From Myxococcales bacterium (GTDB lineage: Bacteria > Myxococcota > Polyangia > Fen-1088): DNA of 5,449 bases. The position numbers and the translations under genes are program-made. Position 1 is the first letter of the stretch, and each line of letters begins with the position of its first letter. The notes under the pieces are model-generated. The model was not told the DNA's origin. It worked only from the letters and a program-made list of their open reading frames with translations, and did no database searches. The stretch is taken from assembly GCA_003153875.1 (NCBI GenBank), contig PMBY01000378.1, positions 4,948 to 10,396 on the forward strand, read 5' to 3'. This document shows positions 1 to 5,234 of this stretch, in pieces.

Positions 1-1
1 A

Positions 2-940
2 GGCACAGGAGGCGGCACGGGCAAGACCTGCGGTGGTATCGCGGGACTGCTCTGCGCGACCGGTGAATTCTGCGAAATGCCAGCAGGATCCTGTAACGTT
101 GCCGACGCTACTGGAACCTGCGTGGTCAAGGTCAAAGCCGGCAATTGTCCCGTCTTTGCGGTGGCTCCACAGCCCGCGTGCGGCTGCGACGGGAAGACCT
201 ACTACGACGACTGCGAGCGCCAGGTTGCCGGCGTGTCCAAGCAGTCGAGCGGTGCATGTCCGACAGATGCAGGAGCAGGCGGCAGCGGGGGCACTGGTGG
301 CGCAGGCGGAGGAACTGGTGGCACAGGAGGCAGCGCCGGCAAAGGCTGCGACAGCTTCGCGGCGGTGAGCGGCTGCGCAGCCGGAGAATTCTGCGACGTC
401 GGGGTTGGGCTGTGCCATACCCAACTCAGGCCTGCAACCTGCGTGGTCAAGCCCCAGATTTGCAACAATGTCTACCAGCCCGTGTGTGGCTGCGATGGGA
501 ACACCTATTCCAACGATTGCGCGCGCGAAGCTGCCGGCGTGTCCAAGCTGCGCGACGTCGCATGCGGAACCGCAAATGCCGGCCACATGATTCCGACCCT
601 TCCGGCACCGTGCCTTACCGATGCCGACTGCTGCGTGGCAATGGACCATTGCATAGCAACGGCCTACCTGGTGGGCCAACCCGAGTACGCGGCGATGCTC
701 GCGTCGATCATTGAGACCGACAGTACCCGCTCGTCGTGTATGCCATGCGTCAATCCTACGGTTCAGGTGCAGTGCAAAGGAGGTTTCTGCGCTGGCGAGG
801 AGGGATCCGGAAGCACGTCTTCGCACTGCGGGTACATCGGCGTGCGCGATGCGGGTACGTCGACTGTTTCGCACCACGCCCTTGTGGTCGATGCTGGCAC
901 TGCGGCCCAACCGATCTGGGGTTGCACGGCCTCCTACTAG
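2..940 (+). CDS. Kazal-like Cys-rich secreted protein, probable lipoprotein (5' partial)
   Basis: The reading frame is open from base 2 to the TAG at 938-940. It gives 312 visible residues, and the true start and any signal peptide lie left of the window. The visible part opens inside a Gly/Thr linker. Residues 10-86 and 116-188 are two Cys-rich plus Kazal-like modules. Each has a four-Cys segment (C10, C18, C24, C31; C116, C125, C131, C138) followed by a Kazal-like core with a CGCDG[KN]TY signature and a closing Cys (C86, C188). A Gly/Thr/Ala spacer (residues 91-113) joins them. The first core has ten residues instead of seven between its second and third Cys. The tail (residues 189-312) has ten Cys and a C-L-T-D-A-D-C start that resembles C-V-T-A-D-D-C in the third gene. 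The architecture matches the next two genes, whose lipoprotein signals make surface anchoring likely here too. Known Kazal domains bind serine proteases, but inhibition is inference. The product may instead be only a structural surface protein. Confidence 0.85.
   Translation, partial: GTGGGTGKTCGGIAGLLCATGEFCEMPAGSCNVADATGTCVVKVKAGNCPVFAVAPQPACGCDGKTYYDDCERQVAGVSKQSSGACPTDAGAGGSGGTGGAGGGTGGTGGSAGKGCDSFAAVSGCAAGEFCDVGVGLCHTQLRPATCVVKPQICNNVYQPVCGCDGNTYSNDCAREAAGVSKLRDVACGTANAGHMIPTLPAPCLTDADCCVAMDHCIATAYLVGQPEYAAMLASIIETDSTRSSCMPCVNPTVQVQCKGGFCAGEEGSGSTSSHCGYIGVRDAGTSTVSHHALVVDAGTAAQPIWGCTASY
272..340 (+). repeat. Gly-rich GG[TAS]-type linker coding repeat, gene 1
   Basis: Twenty-three codons between the two Kazal-like modules encode mostly Gly with Thr, Ala and Ser in a GGxGG pattern. 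It is the shortest complete linker of the cluster and has no charged residue except at its edges. It is probably a flexible spacer. Confidence 0.75.
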
Positions 941-949
941 TTTCTGGCA

Positions 950-974
950 CTTGGCAGGCCGGGAACTGCGCAAG
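950..974 (+). terminator. Hairpin after gene 1 (possible terminator without U-tract)
   Basis: CTTGGCAG (950-957) pairs with CTGC-G-CAAG (966-974), giving eight base pairs with one bulged G at 970 and an eight-base loop. It begins nine bases after the stop of the first gene. The bases after it are A-rich (AACAAAATTG) and not a T-run, so intrinsic termination of the classic kind is uncertain. It could instead be an mRNA-stabilising or processing structure in the leader of the next gene. Confidence 0.4.
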
Positions 975-997
975 AACAAAATTGTCGAGACACAGCT

Positions 998-1003
998 AAG
1001 GAG
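998..1003 (+). promoter_or_regulatory. Ribosome binding site of gene 2
   Basis: AAGGAG lies seven bases before the ATG at 1011. This decides the start: the open frame runs back to an ATG at 711, but that would overlap the first gene by over 200 bases and would bury the signal peptide. Confidence 0.85.
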
Positions 1004-1010
1004 ACATGTG

Positions 1011-2621
1011 ATGACTAGACTAACGACGACCCCAGCAATTCTCGGGATTCTTGTGAGCGCATTGGCGGCCGCGCTTGTCGGCTGCGGCAGCAACACAGTG
1101 CCGATCGGCCTACAGAATGTGGACGCGGCCGCATCAGGCGGGAGCAGCGGAGGCGGCAACAGCGGTGGCGCCGCGGGCGGCGTAACAGGAGCTGGAGGCG
1201 TCGCTTCCACTGGCGGAGTTGTGGGAGCAGGGGGAACCACGGGAGCTGGAGGCGCCCCAGGAACTGGAGGCGCCAGCAGTGTAGGCAATATTTGCGGTGG
1301 CTTTGTGGGACTGCTCTGCGCGGCCGGAGAGATGTGCGAAATACCGGCGGGGCATTGCTGTTGTGACTACAGCGGAACCTGCGCGCCTCAGCCTCAATTT
1401 TGCCCCATGATTTACCTCCCGGTGTGTGGCTGCGACGGGAAAACCTACTCCAACGACTGCGAGCGCCAGGCGGCCGGCGTGTCCAAGGACTTCGACGGCG
1501 CATGCCCAACCACAGATGCAGGCACTGGCGGCAGCACGGGAACTGGCGGGACCACGGGAGCTGGGGGCAGCAAAGGCAGCGGCGGCGCTACGGGAGCCGG
1601 AGGCAGCAAAGGCAGCGGCGGGACCACGGGAGGCGGAGGCAGCAAAGCAACCGGCGGGACCATGGGAAGCGGAGGTAGCAAGGCAACCGGCGGCGCTATG
1701 GGGACCGGAGGCGCTGGAGGCAGTACCGGCAAGACCTGCGGCGGCATCGCGGGACTGCTTTGCGCGGCCGGTGAAATTTGCGACATGGACCCAGGTACCT
1801 GCAACTTCGGCGACCCAGGGGGAACCTGCGTGGTCAAGCCTCAGGGTTGCACCACGGACTACCGGCCTGTGTGCGGCTGCGACGGGAAGACCTACAGCAA
1901 CGACTGCACGCGGCTCGCCACCAGCTATACCGGCAAGAACTTCGACGGCGCGTGCCCAGCCGTGGACGCAGGAACACCCGACGCTGCTTCGGGGAGCTGC
2001 AGCCAGGTGACGACCCAGGTGGAGTGTGACGGCCGCAGCGATTGCCACTCGGTCTTCGTGGATCCCGGAACTTGCGGGTGTGCCGCCGCTGGCTGCTGCG
2101 CGCACTTCAATCGCTGCGCCGACGGTGGTCACGCCAACTGCAGCGGCCCGGTCGCCTGCATGGCGCCGCAACCATTCTGCGAGGCGCCCTATGTCCTGTC
2201 ATACACCGGCGTCTGCTACGAGGGCTGTGTCCGCCAAAGCGAGTGCGCCAGTGTTGATGGCGGCCAGGATGTGGGGCCGAGCGGCGACGCATCCTCGCCG
2301 GCTGCGCTTTGCACCGCGACCGGCGGCTCAGTCAGCAGCGCACTCTGCTGCAGCGCCACCTCCGATTTCCCGAATTCCTGTCTGGTCGGGGCCTGCGGGT
2401 GTGCGCCCGCCAACAGCCACACCGTCAATACCTGCAGCTGCGGCACTGGCTGTTTCATGCCGGGCTACGGTTGCGTGGGCCCGGCTGGCGCGTGCACGGT
2501 TGGTGCTGACCAGACCTGCAACGACAATCTGGCCATCAGTTCGATTCATGGCCGCTGCGTGGCCGACGGCCGCTGCGTGTGCGTCCCTGGGGCGCTCCTC
2601 GCCAGCGGGAAGTGTCTGTAG
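1011..2621 (+). CDS. Surface lipoprotein with two Kazal-like modules and Cys-rich C-terminal domains
   Basis: The product has 536 residues. The start at 1011 is set by a strong RBS and a type II signal peptide: R3, a hydrophobic stretch at about residues 9-23, and lipobox L22-V-G-C25. C+1 is followed by Gly, not Asp, so by the E. coli rule it would be exported to the outer membrane. A Gly-rich spacer (43-92) leads to Kazal-like module A (95-165). A 70-residue spacer (171-240) follows, then module B (243-315). The second core has C-T-T-D-Y-R-P-V-C, close to the binding loop of avian ovomucoid third domain. The C-terminal part holds a Cys-rich block with an FVDPGTCGC core and a YTGVCYEGC segment (330-412), a second block around residues 434-488 (CCSATSDFPNSC), and a short EGF-like block (495-535) ending four bases before a hairpin. 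These blocks resemble recurrent modules of myxobacterial secreted proteins, from memory rather than a search. Function is unknown. Protease binding or adhesion at the cell surface is inferred. Confidence 0.9.
   Translation: MTRLTTTPAILGILVSALAAALVGCGSNTVPIGLQNVDAAASGGSSGGGNSGGAAGGVTGAGGVASTGGVVGAGGTTGAGGAPGTGGASSVGNICGGFVGLLCAAGEMCEIPAGHCCCDYSGTCAPQPQFCPMIYLPVCGCDGKTYSNDCERQAAGVSKDFDGACPTTDAGTGGSTGTGGTTGAGGSKGSGGATGAGGSKGSGGTTGGGGSKATGGTMGSGGSKATGGAMGTGGAGGSTGKTCGGIAGLLCAAGEICDMDPGTCNFGDPGGTCVVKPQGCTTDYRPVCGCDGKTYSNDCTRLATSYTGKNFDGACPAVDAGTPDAASGSCSQVTTQVECDGRSDCHSVFVDPGTCGCAAAGCCAHFNRCADGGHANCSGPVACMAPQPFCEAPYVLSYTGVCYEGCVRQSECASVDGGQDVGPSGDASSPAALCTATGGSVSSALCCSATSDFPNSCLVGACGCAPANSHTVNTCSCGTGCFMPGYGCVGPAGACTVGADQTCNDNLAISSIHGRCVADGRCVCVPGALLASGKCL
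1137..1286 (+). repeat. Gly-rich stalk linker 1 of gene 2
   Basis: Residues 43-92 are mostly Gly with Ala, Thr, Ser and Val in degenerate GGxxGAGG units. They separate the lipid anchor from the first Kazal-like module. The units are less regular than in linker 2, which suggests an older repeat. Confidence 0.7.
1545..1724 (+). repeat. 36-bp tandem repeat, five units, in linker 2 of gene 2
   Basis: Five consecutive in-frame 36-base units encode a 12-residue pattern GGxxGxGGSKxx. Units 1-4 keep the Ser-Lys pair (residues 187-188, 199-200, 211-212, 223-224). Unit 5 carries Ala-Gly instead. Neighbouring units differ by few bases: the first two end in SKGS and the next two in SKAT, as expected of stepwise duplication. 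The unit length is a multiple of three, so copy-number change would alter stalk length without a frameshift. Confidence 0.8.
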
Positions 2622-2625
2622 CCCA

Positions 2626-2651
2626 AGGTGCGCAATTTGTTGGCAGCACCT
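2626..2651 (+). terminator. Hairpin after gene 2 (possible terminator)
   Basis: AGGTGC (2626-2631) pairs with GCACCT (2646-2651). An inner CAA/TTG pairing (2633-2635 with 2640-2642) closes a four-base TTTG loop, with a small internal loop between the two stems. It starts four bases after the gene 2 stop. No T-run follows, so confidence as an intrinsic terminator is limited. The remaining spacer up to 2743 shows no clear promoter to my eye. Confidence 0.4.
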
Positions 2652-2743
2652 GTACGCAAGGAGGCTGTTCCTAGACTCAGAAAACAGTGGAACTTTCAGG
2701 CGGGCCGGCAACGGTAGCAGAATAGAACCGTAGATCCTAAACG

Positions 2744-2750
2744 AAGGAGG
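2744..2750 (+). promoter_or_regulatory. Ribosome binding site of gene 3
   Basis: AAGGAGG, six bases before the ATG at 2757, is a near-perfect Shine-Dalgarno sequence and fixes the start of the third lipoprotein gene. Confidence 0.88.
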
Positions 2751-2756
2751 CCAGCT

Positions 2757-4250
2757 ATGACTAGACTAGCCACGACCCTGGCGATTCTTGGGATGATTGT
2801 CAGTGGCATGGTCCTCGGGACTGCCGGCTGCAGCAGCGATCACTCAGGGCTCGGCCTGCCGAACTTCGATGCACAGGCCCCTCGTCGGGACGGGGCTGTG
2901 GGCAACGGTGGTGCTGGCGGAGCGGGCCACGATGCTCCGGCCGCTGGGAGCGGAGGCAACGGAGGCGTCACTGAAAGCGGCGGCGTCCCGGTTGTGGGTG
3001 GGTCGTCGCAAAACGAGGCCGGAGCCGGTGGTTCCACGCCAACCGGGGGCGCAGTTGGCGGTGCCACACAAGCCGGAGGATCCGCGCAGAAAGGTGGCAC
3101 CACGGGAGCTGGCGGTGCCACGCAAGCCGGGGGCGGCGCTGCCGGTACCACGCTAAAAGGTGGCACCACGGGAGCTGGCGGTGCCACGCAAGCCGGGGGT
3201 TCCGCGCAAAAAGGTGGCACGACGGCCGCGGGAGGCATTGGGGGAATTGCCGGCGTGATGGTGTCTGGCGGCACGCGAACCGGAGGTACGACTGCGGCTA
3301 GCGGCACACCGCGAACCGCAGGTACCACGGGAGCGAGTGGTGGCACGCGAACCGGGGGTGCCACGGGATCTGCCGGTAGCACGCCAAGCGGGGGCACCAC
3401 AGGAACGGGCGGAACCGGCGGCAGGATCTGCGGCGCCGGCCTCAAGGGCTGCGTGACCAACGAATTCTGTGAGATGCCGACGGGGCTCTGCGATTCTCCC
3501 AATGCGACGGGGACCTGCGTGGCCACCCCGGGGGTGTGCGGCGATGTCTACCAGCCAGTATGCGGTTGCGACGGGAGGACCTATCCCAACGACTGCGAGC
3601 GCCAGGTTGCCCGCATAAGAAAGCGAGCCGACGGATCGTGCCCGGACGCGGGGGCCGGTGGCAGCACAGGCACCGGCGGCAGTACGGGAACCGGCGGCGT
3701 CGGAGGATCGTCCGGCGGACACCCGGAGTGCGTGACCGCCGATGATTGTCAGCTCTTCTCGGACTGTTGCAACTGCGTGCCCATCCCCGTGGGAACGACC
3801 ATGCCTTCCTGCCTGATTATGTGCATTCAGAGTAATTGCGCGGCTCGCGGCCTTGCAGCCAGCGATGTCGCGTGCATTGCGGGTCGTTGCACATTCAGTC
3901 GCGCTTGCAAACCGGCTGGGGGCATTTGTCCAATCGCCGCTCCTACTCCCGTGTGTTCCCCTGGGCAGGCTCCCCTATTCGTCGGAAACTGCCCTGCCGG
4001 GGGCTGTGCGAAGGTAGAGGATTGCGCGGAGGTTAGTTCGTGTGACGTGTGCAACTCTGGATCGACGGCAGCGCCCACAGGGCTGGTTTGTGCGACATTC
4101 CAGACCCTGCCGACCTCCTACCACTGCGTTTCCACGCCCCAGGCGTGCGGCACGAACCCGACCTGCGCCTGCATGGGGATCTGCAGTGGTGACCTGTCGT
4201 GCATCGCGCCTGACAAACCCAACCTCACGTGCCAGTGCCCGAACTGCTGA
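2757..4250 (+). CDS. Surface lipoprotein with long Gly-rich stalk, one Kazal-like module and Cys-rich tail
   Basis: The product has 497 residues. The first 12 coding bases match gene 2 exactly. The signal peptide (R3; hydrophobic residues about 8-20) ends T22-A-G-C25. The acceptor Cys is at the same residue as in gene 2, but position -3 is Thr where Leu is usual. Residues 49-222 form a 174-residue Gly/Thr/Ala stalk with repeated GGTTGAGGATQAGG units and spaced Lys or Arg. The single Cys-rich plus Kazal-like module is at 225-295 (C225, C232, C238, C245, then C254, C261, C269, C271, C280, C295). After the fourth core Cys the usual AAGVSK stretch is replaced by basic VARIRKRA. A short Gly/Ser/Thr linker (299-321) leads to a tail (325-497) with 28 Cys. 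The tail opens with a C-V-T-A-D-D-C block like that of gene 1 and ends in CQCPNC. The even Cys count fits full disulfide pairing outside the cytoplasm. Role unknown; surface display is well supported, protease inhibition is not. Confidence 0.9.
   Translation: MTRLATTLAILGMIVSGMVLGTAGCSSDHSGLGLPNFDAQAPRRDGAVGNGGAGGAGHDAPAAGSGGNGGVTESGGVPVVGGSSQNEAGAGGSTPTGGAVGGATQAGGSAQKGGTTGAGGATQAGGGAAGTTLKGGTTGAGGATQAGGSAQKGGTTAAGGIGGIAGVMVSGGTRTGGTTAASGTPRTAGTTGASGGTRTGGATGSAGSTPSGGTTGTGGTGGRICGAGLKGCVTNEFCEMPTGLCDSPNATGTCVATPGVCGDVYQPVCGCDGRTYPNDCERQVARIRKRADGSCPDAGAGGSTGTGGSTGTGGVGGSSGGHPECVTADDCQLFSDCCNCVPIPVGTTMPSCLIMCIQSNCAARGLAASDVACIAGRCTFSRACKPAGGICPIAAPTPVCSPGQAPLFVGNCPAGGCAKVEDCAEVSSCDVCNSGSTAAPTGLVCATFQTLPTSYHCVSTPQACGTNPTCACMGICSGDLSCIAPDKPNLTCQCPNC
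3062..3220 (+). repeat. Direct repeats in the stalk of gene 3
   Basis: A 44-base perfect direct repeat occurs at 3090-3133 and 3156-3199 (offset 66 bases, 22 codons), encoding KGGTTGAGGATQAGG-like units. A related pair is 3062-3100 and 3182-3220 (offset 120 bases), nearly identical and encoding ATQAGGSAQKGG. All offsets are multiples of three. The high base-level identity, including wobble positions, points to recent duplication. Confidence 0.8.
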
Positions 4251-4268
4251 CCGCGTGGCGATTGGAAG

Positions 4269-4285
4269 GGCGACCGCAGGTCGCC
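4269..4285. terminator. Possible bidirectional terminator between convergent genes
   Basis: GGCGACC (4269-4275) and GGTCGCC (4279-4285) form a perfect seven-base stem with a GCA loop, extendable by a G-T wobble. It sits in the 36-base gap between the stops of two converging genes, one base from the minus-strand stop. No T-run follows on either strand directly, so position and stem quality are the only support. Confidence 0.5.
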
Positions 4286-4286
4286 T

Positions 4287-5108
4287 CTACGGATCTTTTA
4301 CCGGCCAAGCGCGCAGGCGCACCTTGCCGTCGTCGACGGCGATCTCCAGCCGCACGCGCGAGCAGTTGTTGGCGGAGAGGATCTGGGGAAGCTGCTTGGC
4401 CAGGCGCTGGCGCAGCTTGCTCAAGCTGGGCGGCGGTTCCGCCGCGCCGGCCTGCTTGTGTGCTTCGGAGTAGCGGCGGTAGGCGTCCTGCATATCAGCC
4501 TCGGAAAGCCCGGGCAGAGGAATGGGCGGTGGCCCAGCTGATGGCTCGGTCGTCGCCTGCGGGGCGGAAGTCGCGGCTTTAGATCCTTCGGCCTGGGCCT
4601 GGGCTCCGGGATTCTGAGCCGGGGCACCACCCTTGGCGGCACCCTTGAGCTGGTCCGCAGCGGCTCGCCTTTCCTGCGCGGCCTGCTGATGGGCCACGAA
4701 GGCCTTGGCTCGCGAAGCCGGGATGCCCATGGCCAGCGCCTCTCCCAGGGTGACAGCCGTTGTGCCTTTGCTGGCCATGTGGCGCTTCGCCTTGGCCAGA
4801 TCGCGGCTGAAGGTTCCCGCCTCGATCTCGCGCATGGTGCGGTTCCAGTAGGTGATGAGCAGCACCCAGCGTTGGGTCAGGGCCTGGTAGCGAAAACGCA
4901 GCGAGGAGTTGCCGATGGGCACCTGCTGCATCTCGAGGATCTGGCGGTTCACGTCGCGACGGATGACCTCGGGCGGCGAGCGTTCGATCCCCATGAAGAA
5001 GGACTCGTAGAGTCCGCGCATGCGCTCCAGCTTCCGCTCCATCTCTTCAAGCCGCGCTTCGATCCCTTCGCGGGACGTGTTGAAGGTAGCAGCGGGAGCC
5101 TTTTTCAC
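4287..5108 (-). CDS. MXAN_5187-type protein, function unknown
   Basis: The product has 273 residues and no signal peptide or membrane segment, so it is probably cytoplasmic. Residues 13-42 are a charged heptad-like helix running into LYESFFMGIER. Residues about 43-102 are conserved-looking and basic, with LRFRYQALTQRW (70-81) and YWNRTMREIEAGTF (87-100). I recall very similar strings (LYE-x-x-F-x-GIE, RFK-x-x-x-L-x-QR, REIE-x-GTY) in conserved myxobacterial proteins. An Ala/Gln/Pro linker spans about 143-200. The end (201-271) resembles the MXAN_5187 C-terminal domain: an LSEADMQDAYRRY helix, then RLAKQLPQIL, then strands VRLEIAV and KVRLRAWPV. The start is GTG at 5108. An in-frame TAA lies just upstream, and the Shine-Dalgarno signal is weak. 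The only other start nearby is ATG at 5042 (residue 23), which would cut the coiled helix. The biochemical role is not known to me. The gene is divergent from the rseP-type gene, which does not by itself imply a shared pathway. Confidence 0.8.
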   Translation of the reverse strand: MKKAPAATFNTSREGIEARLEEMERKLERMRGLYESFFMGIERSPPEVIRRDVNRQILEMQQVPIGNSSLRFRYQALTQRWVLLITYWNRTMREIEAGTFSRDLAKAKRHMASKGTTAVTLGEALAMGIPASRAKAFVAHQQAAQERRAAADQLKGAAKGGAPAQNPGAQAQAEGSKAATSAPQATTEPSAGPPPIPLPGLSEADMQDAYRRYSEAHKQAGAAEPPPSLSKLRQRLAKQLPQILSANNCSRVRLEIAVDDGKVRLRAWPVKDP

Positions 5109-5234
5109 AGAACAAGCTTATCTCTGCGGGGTCGCCGAATCTACATTGGCGCGTACGCATGCTAAGAGACAGTCGTTCAAGGCCGTCGGCATGGCCGGGC
5201 GCAACACAGACATGACCATGAGGAAGACAAGCGA
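5109..5234. promoter_or_regulatory. Divergent intergenic region, probable promoters for both genes
   Basis: These 126 bases separate the GTG of the minus-strand gene from the ATG of the rseP-type gene, so both promoters are expected here unless transcription enters from elsewhere. I cannot pick a convincing -35/-10 pair on either strand. Two short palindromes overlap near the middle, GCGTACGC (5151-5158) and GCATGC (5157-5162). They could be an operator but are short enough to be chance in GC-rich DNA. Confidence 0.45.
5220..5226 (+). promoter_or_regulatory. Ribosome binding site of the rseP-type gene
   Basis: GAGGAAG lies eight bases before the ATG at 5235. It supports this start over any later Met or Val, and it places the HELGH motif at residues 21-25, as is usual for RseP. 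Confidence 0.65.

Noticed and set aside
711..1010. N-terminal extension of gene 2 back to an ATG at 711
   Set aside because: It overlaps the end of gene 1, has no ribosome binding site of its own, and would place the lipoprotein signal peptide about 100 residues inside the protein.
1545..1724. CRISPR-like array suggested by the 36-base period
   Set aside because: Units are contiguous with no unique spacers, they drift gradually, and they encode an in-frame Gly-rich peptide linker.
1134..2171. Long minus-strand open frame of 345 codons opposite gene 2
   Set aside because: It is rich in Ala, Arg, Ser and Gly with no domain, and is the antisense reading of the GC-rich repeats and Cys modules. 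The plus-strand frame has a RBS, signal peptide and conserved modules.
2026..2733. Plus-strand 235-codon frame overlapping the C-terminal half of gene 2
   Set aside because: Ala/Arg/Pro-rich shadow frame without any recognisable motif. The gene 2 frame carries patterned Cys and continues to a sensible stop.
2840..3526. Minus-strand open frame of 228 codons rich in Pro and Val
   Set aside because: Pro-rich antisense of the Gly-rich stalk of gene 3: GGC/GGT codons read as GCC/ACC and CCx. No start signal or domain.
5151..5162. Overlapping palindromes GCGTACGC and GCATGC as an operator
   Set aside because: Too short to separate from chance in GC-rich DNA, and there is no second copy in the gap.
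4689..5165. Plus-strand 158-codon frame opposite the MXAN_5187-type gene
   Set aside because: Antisense shadow. The minus-strand frame shows coherent helices, a conserved motif set and a typical linker, and this one shows nothing.
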